Source: Fidelibacterota bacterium (GTDB lineage: Bacteria > Bipolaricaulota > Bipolaricaulia > UBA7950 > UBA9294). From it: a stretch of DNA of 5,672 nucleotides. Positions 1 through 5,329 of this stretch are shown in pieces. A program made the translations under genes and the position numbers. The notes under the pieces were generated by a model. It was not told the origin of the DNA. It did not search any database and worked only from the letters and a program-made list of their open reading frames with translations. Where the stretch lies: the NCBI GenBank assembly GCA_024278395.1, contig JAJRTG010000005.1:1-5672 (forward strand), read 5' to 3'. Within the stretch, counting starts at the first letter, position 1. Every line of letters begins with the position of its first letter.

Positions 1-779
1 ACATAGTGGTAGAAGTAGTGATTGGGGTCGGTTCCGAGCAGTTCCGCCCCAGCGCCGCCGGTGATCGTGTAGGGGACACCGTCCCACTCTCCGTTGAAAT
101 AGCCGTGTATGTGCGAGGCGAAGACCCGTGTCACCCGGTACTCCCTGAACAGAGCAAGCAGCTCCTCCACCTGGTTTTTGTCGAGCAGGCTGTGGGAGGA
201 GGTCCTCCTGGGGTCGCGCAGCGGGACGTGGAAGAATACGAAAAGGTGCGCGTAGGACCGGCTCTTTTCCAGTTCTTGTTTTAACCAAGCGAGCTGGGGC
301 GGATCGAAGCGGACCATGTTCGCATCGTCGAGCACGATGAAGTAGGAGTTGCCCACCGCGAAGCTGTAGTAGAACGGTCCGAACAGCTCGTAGTAGATCG
401 CGCGTCCTTCCTCGCGGATGTCGTGGTTCCCGATCGCCACGAGGAAGGGAAGTTTTTCATCTTTGATCTGATCGTAAAATACGCGGTACTTCTCCTGAGC
501 TCCGTCGAAAACGAGATCCCCTACATCGATGGCGAATGCCAGTCGATCGGTCTTGGTGTTGAGGTCGCGAAGTATCGCTTGGAACGTGGAGAAGCTGTTC
601 TTGTTGTCCCCCATCACCGCGAAGCTGAACTCGTCGGTCTCCTCCGGAATGCGCTGCAGTTGGTGATAGTTCCGGTTGATCCCTTCCGGAGGCCACCAGG
701 GGCGGAACTCCAATTGGTAGATGAACGCCCCAACGGCAAGGAGTGCGAGCAGGGAGGCGATCAATATTGTCCTTTTCAT
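1..779 (-). CDS. Calcineurin-like metallophosphoesterase, exported or membrane-anchored (3' end beyond the window)
   Basis: Read on the minus strand from ATG at 779, the frame stays open for 259 codons to the left edge, so the C-terminus is missing. Residues 1-22 (MKRTILIASLLALLAVGAFI plus YQ) form a basic start and hydrophobic segment, a signal peptide or N-terminal anchor, placing the enzyme outside the cytoplasm. The metallophosphoesterase motif series follows in order: GDN at 57-59, GD at 87-88, GNHD at 117-120, H184 (FFHVPL), and H223/H225 in SHIHGYF. These residues normally hold two metal ions that hydrolyse phosphoester bonds. The first motif is usually D-x-H, but here it reads D58-N-K60, so one metal-binding His is replaced. 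A GAGGAG ribosome site (791-786) lies six bases before the ATG and supports this start. The gene diverges from the transporter operon. The substrate cannot be deduced; family assignment is firm. Confidence 0.9.
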   Translation of the reverse strand, partial: MKRTILIASLLALLAVGAFIYQLEFRPWWPPEGINRNYHQLQRIPEETDEFSFAVMGDNKNSFSTFQAILRDLNTKTDRLAFAIDVGDLVFDGAQEKYRVFYDQIKDEKLPFLVAIGNHDIREEGRAIYYELFGPFYYSFAVGNSYFIVLDDANMVRFDPPQLAWLKQELEKSRSYAHLFVFFHVPLRDPRRTSSHSLLDKNQVEELLALFREYRVTRVFASHIHGYFNGEWDGVPYTITGGAGAELLGTDPNHYFYHY

Positions 780-785
780 ATTTTG

Positions 786-791
786 CTCCTC
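786..791 (-). promoter_or_regulatory. Ribosome binding site of the metallophosphoesterase
   Basis: GAGGAG on the minus strand, six bases upstream of the ATG at 779. It fixes the start of the partial gene at the left edge. Confidence 0.7.
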
Positions 792-872
792 ATCAAGGGA
801 TGATATCGGTTTTGTTGGCGGGGTTAAACGTTCCCGGCGGATCTTCGCAGCCCTCGGGAGTCGGATGGAGAG

Positions 873-902
873 TTGGCTGGAACAGCCCTGGAGGCGTATA
901 CT
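873..902 (+). promoter_or_regulatory. Candidate sigma70 promoter for the Mo/W transporter operon, with an overlapping inverted repeat
   Basis: TTGGCT (873-878) and TATACT (897-902) are separated by 18 bases and lie about 65 bases upstream of the substrate-binding protein start. The inverted repeat GGCTG-GAA-CAGCC (875-887) overlaps the -35 element and could be an operator. The -10 is good (5 of 6 matches to TATAAT) and the -35 is partial. I did not find a convincing promoter for the divergent metallophosphoesterase in the same 187-base intergenic region. Confidence 0.4.
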
Positions 903-966
903 ACCCCGGAGGGGGCGAGAAACTGCCGCGGTTTAAGTCACCAATTCAGGGCGTGAAAGGTGGAAT

Positions 967-1812
967 ATGACAAAATGGATATTCGCTCTGCTCCTGGCGG
1001 GGACGCTGATAGCGATTTCCATCAGCGGATATGGTAAAGGAGCTCCTCCGGCGATAACCGTTTTCTGCGGTGCTGCCACCAAGCCGGCGATGGAGGAGGC
1101 GGCCAGGGTCTTTCATGCGAAGACAGGGATACAGGTCTACATCAATTTCGGCGGGTCGGGCGCTGTGCTCTCGCAGATGAAGCTCTCCCGGAGCGGGGAC
1201 CTGTTCATCCCCGGATCTCCTGATTACATGGAGAAGGCCAAGAGGGAGGGACTGGTCTTCCCGGAGACGGAGAGGATACTCGCCTACTTGATCCCGGCTA
1301 TCCTGGTTCAGCACGGTAATCCCAAGGACATCCAGGCCCTTTCCGACTTGGCCGGTCCGGGGATTGAGGTGGGAATAGGAAATCCCAAGGCGGTTTGCGT
1401 CGGTCTGTACGCGATCGAGATCCTGGAGTACAACGGGCTGCTGAAAGAGGTCGGCAGGAATATCGTGACGTACGCCGAGAGCTGTTCCAAGACCGCGGCT
1501 CTTATCGCCTTGAGGAGCGTGGACGCTATCCTGGGCTGGCGTGTCTTCTCCAAGTGGCACCCCGCCTCCATGGATGTGGTCTATTTGAGGCCTGATCAGA
1601 TCCCCAGACTGGCTTATGTCCCTGGGGCGGTGTCTACCTTTACCAAGGACGCGGAGAGCGCTCAAGAATTCCTCGATTTCCTGGTTTCGCCGGAAGGTCG
1701 GAAGATCTTCGCCGACTGGGGCTATATCACCACCGAGAGTCAGGCAAGGGAATTCGCCCCCACGGCCAAGATCGGGGGAGAGTACGTGCTCCCCAAGGGC
1801 TATAAGCCATAA
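967..1812 (+). CDS. modA: Molybdate/tungstate-type ABC transporter substrate-binding protein (ModA-like)
   Basis: A 281-residue periplasmic-type binding protein that captures an oxyanion and delivers it to the permease encoded next. Residues 1 to about 25 are a signal peptide (MTKWIFALLLAGTLIAISIS and following) with no lipobox cysteine, so it is probably free in the periplasm or held by an uncleaved anchor. The mature N-terminus ITVFCGAATKPAMEEAARVF (30-49) followed by TGIQVYINFGGSGA (53-66) is the ModA pattern; the GAA and SGA stretches are where the family contacts the anion. The hinge-like stretch GIGNPKAVCVGLYA (136-149), VDAILGW (185-191) and the C-terminal FLVSPEGRKIFADWGY (238-253) also fit. 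AAAGG (956-960) precedes the ATG by six bases. Length is near the family norm. Molybdate versus tungstate cannot be settled from sequence; it is not TupA-like, and WtpA-like specificity remains possible. Confidence 0.85.
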   Translation: MTKWIFALLLAGTLIAISISGYGKGAPPAITVFCGAATKPAMEEAARVFHAKTGIQVYINFGGSGAVLSQMKLSRSGDLFIPGSPDYMEKAKREGLVFPETERILAYLIPAILVQHGNPKDIQALSDLAGPGIEVGIGNPKAVCVGLYAIEILEYNGLLKEVGRNIVTYAESCSKTAALIALRSVDAILGWRVFSKWHPASMDVVYLRPDQIPRLAYVPGAVSTFTKDAESAQEFLDFLVSPEGRKIFADWGYITTESQAREFAPTAKIGGEYVLPKGYKP

Positions 1813-1831
1813 CCTTTTTCGAAGACGATCG

Positions 1832-2641
1832 ATGACCAGACTGCTAAGGGGCGTTGCGGGCGAACGGGCGTTCAGATGGGCAACTCTCAGCGCCCTCGTG
1901 GTTTTGGCGCTCTTTTTTGTCGTGCTCGTGGTGTCCATGTTCACCTATACGGACTGGCGCACCTTCCTGAGGGCCCTCTTCTCCGCGGAGATTCTGTTCG
2001 CTATAAGGCTCAGCCTTCTCACCGCCACCCTAGCCACCACCCTCTCCATGCTGATCGCCGTTCCAGCGGCCTACGCGATCTCCAGGAACAGGTTCCCCGG
2101 GAAGGGGGTAGTGGACAGCCTACTTGATCTGCCCATCGTCATGCCTCCGATAGCATTGGGGGCGGCGCTGCTCGTCTTTTTCAACGCTCCAACGGGCTCT
2201 TGGATCGATGAGCGCGTTATCAAAATCGTCTTTGCGGTGCCCGGTATCATCCTGGCTCAATTTACCGTGGTCAGTGCCCTGGCCACCCGGTTGCTGAAGT
2301 CGACGTTCGACGATATCGACCCCAGGTACGAACAGGTGGCCAGAACGTTGGGATACAGCAAGGTGGAGGTATTCTTCAGGGTGACCCTGCCCCTCGCCCG
2401 CAACGGCCTGATTGCCGCCGTTATACTCACTTGGGCCAGAGCGGTGGGAGAGTTCGGGGCGACCATCACCCTCGCCGGGGCGACTTCAATGAAGACGGAG
2501 ACGTTGCCGGTCGCCATATATCTCAGCTTGGCCACCGCCGACGTTGAGAAGGCGATAGCGGTGATCTGCGTCCTTATCCTGATAGCGGTGATCGTCTTGG
2601 TCGTCCTCAGGCGGGTAGCCAATAGGGTGTACCGGATATGA
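1832..2641 (+). CDS. modB: Molybdate/tungstate-type ABC transporter permease (ModB/WtpB-like)
   Basis: A 269-residue inner-membrane permease of the binding-protein-dependent transport family. Hydrophobic segments are visible at about 18-37, 55-83, 98-117, 130-152, 191-216 and 241-259. The cytoplasmic EAA loop that docks on the ATPase is QVARTLGYSKVEVFFRVTLP (168-187), with the conserved G174 and LP (186-187), followed by the family's typical WARAVGEFGAT (201-211). I chose ATG at 1832 because the upstream in-frame ATG at 1616 would overlap modA by almost 200 bases and add a non-membrane, shadow-like sequence. The gap after modA is 19 bases, and the ribosome site is weak (GAAG, 1821-1824), which suggests translation partly coupled to modA. 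The stop overlaps the next start as ATGA. It is longer than a typical ModB of about 230 residues and closer to WtpB. Confidence 0.87.
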   Translation: MTRLLRGVAGERAFRWATLSALVVLALFFVVLVVSMFTYTDWRTFLRALFSAEILFAIRLSLLTATLATTLSMLIAVPAAYAISRNRFPGKGVVDSLLDLPIVMPPIALGAALLVFFNAPTGSWIDERVIKIVFAVPGIILAQFTVVSALATRLLKSTFDDIDPRYEQVARTLGYSKVEVFFRVTLPLARNGLIAAVILTWARAVGEFGATITLAGATSMKTETLPVAIYLSLATADVEKAIAVICVLILIAVIVLVVLRRVANRVYRI

Positions 2642-3708
2642 TCGTGATCAAGAATCTCTCAGCCGATTTAGGCTCTTTTCATCTGAAGGATATTGAATTG
2701 TCCGTCGTCAAGGGGGAGTATTTCGTGGTTCTGGGACCGACGGGGTCCGGGAAAACCGTTCTTCTCGAGTGCATGGCAGGGCTCCATCGTATCCGCAGAG
2801 GGGAGATATGGATAGACGGGAGCGATGTAACACACCTTGCACCTGAGGATAGACAAGTGGGCTACGTCCCCCAGGATTACGTCTTATTTCCCTTCTTGAA
2901 CGTATTCGGCAATATAGCCTTTGGGCTCAGGCGGAACAGACGTTCCCAAAACGATATAAAGGCGCGGGTGGATACCGTAGCCAATCTGATGGGCATTTCA
3001 CACCTGCTGAGTCGTTCCCCCCGCTCCCTGAGCGGAGGGGAAAAGCAGAGGGTCGCCCTCGCCCGCGCGCTCGCCCCCTCTCCTAACCTTTTGCTCTTGG
3101 ATGAACCGTTGAGCTCTCTGGACCTGCAGACATCCAAGTACCTGCGCCTGGAGCTGCGACGGATCCACGACGAGCTGGGGATAACCACGGTGCACGTCAC
3201 CCACAACCAGATGGAGGCAGAGGAGATAGCTGACAGGATCGCCGTCCTGAACATGGGCAGGCTGGAGCAGGTGGGCGGGCCGGATGAGATCTTCTTCTAT
3301 CCCAAAAATGAGTTCGTTTCCGAGTTTATCGGTACGCCCAACATCTTAGACTGTGACTTCTGCCGCAACCTCGGGCAGGGACTGGTGGAGGTTCATTGCG
3401 GCGGGATAGTCTTGATCATCCCGCACGATGGGAACTCGGTTCATCGGATCGCCCTGTTCCCGAGGGATATCTATATCTCCAAGACCATCCCCCCGGGGCC
3501 TGAGGTAAACAGGGTCAGGGGGATCATCTCCAGGACGAAGATCTCCCCGACCTCGGTGCGGCTGGCCGTCAAGGTTGGGGACAACGAGCTTCTCACGGAG
3601 ATGCCGCACCATATCTTTGAGTCCATGGGGCTGGAGGTGGGGCAAAAGGTCTTTCTGATCTTGAAGTTGCGGAGGATAAAGGTCTATGAAAACAAGGCCG
3701 GGGGTTGA
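2638..3708 (+). CDS. modC: Molybdate/tungstate-type ABC transporter ATP-binding protein with C-terminal TOBE-like region (ModC/WtpC-like)
   Basis: A 356-residue cytoplasmic ATPase that powers the importer. All nucleotide-binding motifs are present: Walker A GPTGSGKT (33-40), Q-loop YVPQD (77-81, Q79), signature LSGGEKQR (131-138), Walker B LLLLDEP (151-157), D-loop SSLD (159-162) and switch histidine H189 in VTHN. After the ATPase domain (about 1-235), residues 236-352 form a beta-rich extension with FPRDIYIS (274-281), RVRGIISR (292-299) and GQKVFLILKLRRIKVY (335-350). This resembles the TOBE/MOP regulatory region that in ModC-type proteins can bind oxyanion. The ATG overlaps the permease stop by four bases, implying translational coupling. 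The phrase GEYFVVLGPTGSGKTVLLE is characteristic of the ModC/WtpC branch rather than sugar importers. Substrate choice between molybdate and tungstate is not resolved. Confidence 0.88.
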   Translation: MIVIKNLSADLGSFHLKDIELSVVKGEYFVVLGPTGSGKTVLLECMAGLHRIRRGEIWIDGSDVTHLAPEDRQVGYVPQDYVLFPFLNVFGNIAFGLRRNRRSQNDIKARVDTVANLMGISHLLSRSPRSLSGGEKQRVALARALAPSPNLLLLDEPLSSLDLQTSKYLRLELRRIHDELGITTVHVTHNQMEAEEIADRIAVLNMGRLEQVGGPDEIFFYPKNEFVSEFIGTPNILDCDFCRNLGQGLVEVHCGGIVLIIPHDGNSVHRIALFPRDIYISKTIPPGPEVNRVRGIISRTKISPTSVRLAVKVGDNELLTEMPHHIFESMGLEVGQKVFLILKLRRIKVYENKAGG

Positions 3709-3720
3709 TATTGCTGCCCT

Positions 3721-3741
3721 GAGGTGACGAATTATCACCTC
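3721..3741 (+). terminator. Perfect 7-bp hairpin just after the transporter operon (weak terminator or operator candidate)
   Basis: GAGGTGA (3721-3727), a seven-base loop CGAATTA, then TCACCTC (3735-3741), starting 13 bases after the modC stop. The position suits a terminator, but no U-run follows (CCGCCTTCT). It may therefore be a weak terminator, an mRNA 3' end stabiliser, or a protein-binding site for the next gene. Confidence 0.35.
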
Positions 3742-3790
3742 CCGCCTTCTCCGGCTGGAGCGTTGGGGAGGAGCGGATCCTCGTTCATGC

Positions 3791-3819
3791 TTGACAATCC
3801 TCTCTTACAGCGCTACCCT
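3791..3819 (+). promoter_or_regulatory. Candidate sigma70 promoter of the nitronate monooxygenase-like gene
   Basis: A perfect TTGACA (3791-3796) is followed after 17 bases by TACCCT (3814-3819), which keeps the first two and the last T of the -10 consensus. It lies 65 bases upstream of the gene start and suggests a transcript separate from the transporter operon. Confidence 0.45.
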
Positions 3820-3883
3820 CGAACCGAGAACGACTGTACATTGAAAGGCGGTCAATGCCCGTGCGGCGGCAGGGGGATGGTTT

Positions 3884-4993
3884 ATGGAACGGACAGGGGT
3901 GCCAGGACTGAGGATAGGCGATATTGAGGCCAAGGTCCCGATCGTTCAAGGAGGGATGAGCGTCGGGATCTCCCTGTCCGGGTTGGCGGCCGCCGTGGCC
4001 AATGCCGGCGGTATCGGGGTCATCGGCGCTGCCGGCATCGGGATGCTCGAACCGGACTTCAGGACGAACTACCGGGAGTCGAACAAGAGAGCCCTGCGCA
4101 AGGAGATCGCAAGAGCCCGGAGCATGACCGATGGGATCATCGGAGTGAACATCATGGTGGCCCTGACGGACTTCGATGAACTGTTGCAGGTCGCTGTGGA
4201 CGAGGTAGCGGATCTAGTTTTCCTCGGCGCCGGGCTTCCATTGAAGCTTCCGAGGACTCTGCCGCTGGACAGCTTGGATGAGGTCTCCACGAAGTTCGTC
4301 CCCATCGTCTCTTCCGCACGGGCGGCCACGATCATCTTCCGACATTGGGCGAAGCGCTACGGCCGCGTTCCCGATGCGGTGGTTGTGGAGGGACCGTTAG
4401 CAGGGGGGCATCTCGGGTTCAGAAGGGAGCAGATCGGGGATCCGGATTACAGGCTGGAGAATCTGGTCCCGTCGGTCATAGACGCGATCAAACCGTTTGC
4501 AGAGCGATTTGCCAGGGATATTCCCGTCATCGCCGCTGGCGGCATATTCTCGGGAGCGGACATTCACAGGTTCATCCGGTTGGGAGCACAAGGAGTGCAG
4601 ATGGCGACCAGGTTCGTTGCCACCCACGAGTGCGATGCCTCCATGAAGTTCAAGGATGCCTATGTGCGGTGCGGCGAGGATGACTTAGTCATAATCGACA
4701 GTCCGGTTGGGCTACCGGGGAGGGCTATAAGAAACGAGTTCCTGGATGATGTGGCGAGGGGGATGAAAAAGCCGTTCCAGTGTTCCTGGAAGTGCCTGAA
4801 GACCTGTGACTACAGGAATTCGCCGTACTGCATCGCCCTCGCGCTGACCAACGCCAAGAAGGGGAACCTTGACGAGGGTTTCGCCTTCGCCGGGGCTAAC
4901 GCCTACCGGGTGGATAAGATCATATCAGTCCAAGAGCTCATCGATTCCTTGATGGAGGAGTACCGGCGAGCGGAGCTGTCCCCATCGGAGTGA
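3884..4993 (+). CDS. Nitronate monooxygenase / 2-nitropropane dioxygenase family FMN protein with C-terminal Cys cluster
   Basis: A 369-residue cytoplasmic TIM-barrel flavoprotein related to nitronate monooxygenases and to FabK enoyl-ACP reductases. Family landmarks: PIVQGGMSVGIS (19-30), the Gly-rich NAGGIGVIGAAG (40-51), GVNIMVAL (87-94), VVEGPLAGGHLGF (167-179) with the conserved H176, AAGGIFSGADI (217-227), and GAQGVQMATRFVATHEC (234-250), the last two forming the FMN phosphate site. Beyond the core, C300-x3-C304-x3-C308-x7-C316 (in CSWKCLKTCDY and SPYC) precedes AGANAYRVDKIISVQELID (337-355). That Cys-rich tail occurs in a subgroup I associate with anaerobes and could bind a metal or form a redox site; this is inference. 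AGGGGG (3871-3876) sits seven bases before the ATG and fixes the start. The in vivo substrate is unknown. Flavin oxidoreductase or fatty-acid roles are alternatives to nitronate oxidation. Confidence 0.85.
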   Translation: MERTGVPGLRIGDIEAKVPIVQGGMSVGISLSGLAAAVANAGGIGVIGAAGIGMLEPDFRTNYRESNKRALRKEIARARSMTDGIIGVNIMVALTDFDELLQVAVDEVADLVFLGAGLPLKLPRTLPLDSLDEVSTKFVPIVSSARAATIIFRHWAKRYGRVPDAVVVEGPLAGGHLGFRREQIGDPDYRLENLVPSVIDAIKPFAERFARDIPVIAAGGIFSGADIHRFIRLGAQGVQMATRFVATHECDASMKFKDAYVRCGEDDLVIIDSPVGLPGRAIRNEFLDDVARGMKKPFQCSWKCLKTCDYRNSPYCIALALTNAKKGNLDEGFAFAGANAYRVDKIISVQELIDSLMEEYRRAELSPSE

Positions 4994-5076
4994 AGGATAT
5001 CGCGGCTTTGCCGTTTCGGTGTCCGGGTTCTTGCAGCGTGCGTTTCTTTTTCATCCGACAACGAGGGCCTCTCCCC

Positions 5077-5105
5077 TTGACAGTGGAGGAGAAACATCGT
5101 ATATT
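5077..5105 (+). promoter_or_regulatory. Strong sigma70 promoter of the argG leader
   Basis: Perfect TTGACA (5077-5082), a 17-base spacer, and TATATT (5100-5105, five of six matches). Initiation would be expected about 6-8 bases downstream, near 5111-5113. A second possible -10, TG-T-TATGAT (5111-5119), has the extended TGn form, but using it would remove the leader ORF start codons. Confidence 0.75.
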
Positions 5106-5114
5106 GACATTGTT

Positions 5115-5171
5115 ATGATGTGCTGTCGAAAGCCTCATCTTTACCCGCGTAAGCGTACGGTGGTCGGGTAG
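5115..5171 (+). CDS. Putative argG leader peptide (attenuator peptide, 18 aa)
   Basis: ATG ATG opens an ORF encoding MMCCRKPHLYPRKRTVVG, stopping at TAG (5169-5171). It has three arginine codons: CGA (5127-5129), CGT (5148-5150) and CGT (5154-5156). The last two lie immediately before and at the edge of RNA segment 1, and the stop lies in the loop between segments 1 and 2. This is the geometry of trpL-type leader peptides, where ribosome position decides which hairpin forms. CGA and CGT are normally read by a single ICG-anticodon tRNA-Arg. By my reading modB uses neither codon for any of its arginines, so the choice is not just local habit. No Shine-Dalgarno lies at proper distance, and the predicted transcript starts 2-4 bases before the first AUG, implying leaderless initiation. 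The start could also be the second ATG (5118). The role is inferred from architecture; the peptide itself is probably only a sensor. Confidence 0.7.
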   Translation: MMCCRKPHLYPRKRTVVG

Positions 5172-5185
5172 CATCCCGAACCGTA
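5156..5185 (+). promoter_or_regulatory. Attenuator hairpin 1:2 (pause/anti-antiterminator stem)
   Basis: Segment 1 TACGGTGGTCGGG (5156-5168) pairs with segment 2 CCCGAACCGTA (5175-5185) to give 11 base pairs, with two bulged G (5162-5163) and a six-base loop holding the leader stop codon. Forming it ties up segment 2 and leaves segment 3 free for the terminator. Confidence 0.75.
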
Positions 5186-5230
5186 GCTGCGTTTCCTTTT
5201 AATCACACACATTTTCAGCATACGGTCGGG
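5175..5230 (+). promoter_or_regulatory. Antiterminator pairing 2:3
   Basis: CCCGAACCGTAGCTG (5175-5189) can pair with CAGCATACGGTCGGG (5216-5230): 14 base pairs (4+6+4) interrupted only by bulged A5179 and A5220, enclosing a 26-base loop (5190-5215). It uses the entire left arm of the terminator, so the two structures exclude each other. Confidence 0.75.
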
Positions 5231-5253
5231 AGTTAACCCGGCCGATTTTTCTT
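5223..5253 (+). terminator. Intrinsic terminator in the argG leader (attenuator, stem 3:4)
   Basis: CGGTCGGG (5223-5230) and CCCGGCCG (5237-5244) form an 8-bp stem with one T-G wobble and the loop AGTTAA, followed directly by ATTTTTCTT. It lies about 110 bases downstream of the predicted transcription start and 76 bases before argG, so it would stop transcription before the gene unless the left arm is captured by segment 2. Confidence 0.8.
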
Positions 5254-5329
5254 GGGACTATTCCATTCGCGTTCCTAATTAACTGAAGGCTAAAGGAAAA
5301 GAAGTTTTGAAAAAGGAAGGAGTGAAACT

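Larger units (their letters stand above)
4994..5329 (+). promoter_or_regulatory. argG 5' regulatory region (336-base gap without a conventional gene)
   Basis: The first part (4994-5076) holds nothing convincing beyond a short 4-bp hairpin (CGGC-TTT-GCCG, 5003-5013) that is too weak to call a terminator. From 5077 onward the region contains a strong promoter, a short Arg-containing leader ORF, alternative RNA hairpins and an intrinsic terminator, all annotated separately. The last 76 bases (5254-5329) are purine-rich and end with the argG ribosome site AAGGAG at 5317-5322. I noticed no ArgR-type operator. Confidence 0.75.

Noticed and set aside
423..803. Plus-strand open frame of 126 codons
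   Set aside because: It is the antisense shadow of the metallophosphoesterase, whose motifs are unambiguous.
1616..1831. Upstream in-frame ATG (1616) as the start of the permease, giving 341 residues
   Set aside because: It would overlap modA by 197 bases with a sequence of low-complexity shadow character. ATG at 1832 gives a normal permease N-terminus.
946..1944. Minus-strand 332-codon open frame
   Set aside because: It lies antisense to modA and the start of modB, which have clear family motifs; its translation shows no recognisable domain.
5003..5013. Terminator after the nitronate monooxygenase-like gene
   Set aside because: The stem CGGC-TTT-GCCG has only four pairs and is followed by just TTTC, so it is not supportable.
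5111..5119. Extended -10 TGTTATGAT as the main leader promoter
   Set aside because: It lacks a -35 at proper distance and would start transcription beyond both leader AUGs. The TTGACA-17-TATATT pair is better.
5112..5253. T-box or other known riboswitch in the argG leader
   Set aside because: There is no T-box sequence (AGGGUGGNACCGCG-like), and the leader is short. The Arg-containing ORF plus the three competing stems explain it better.
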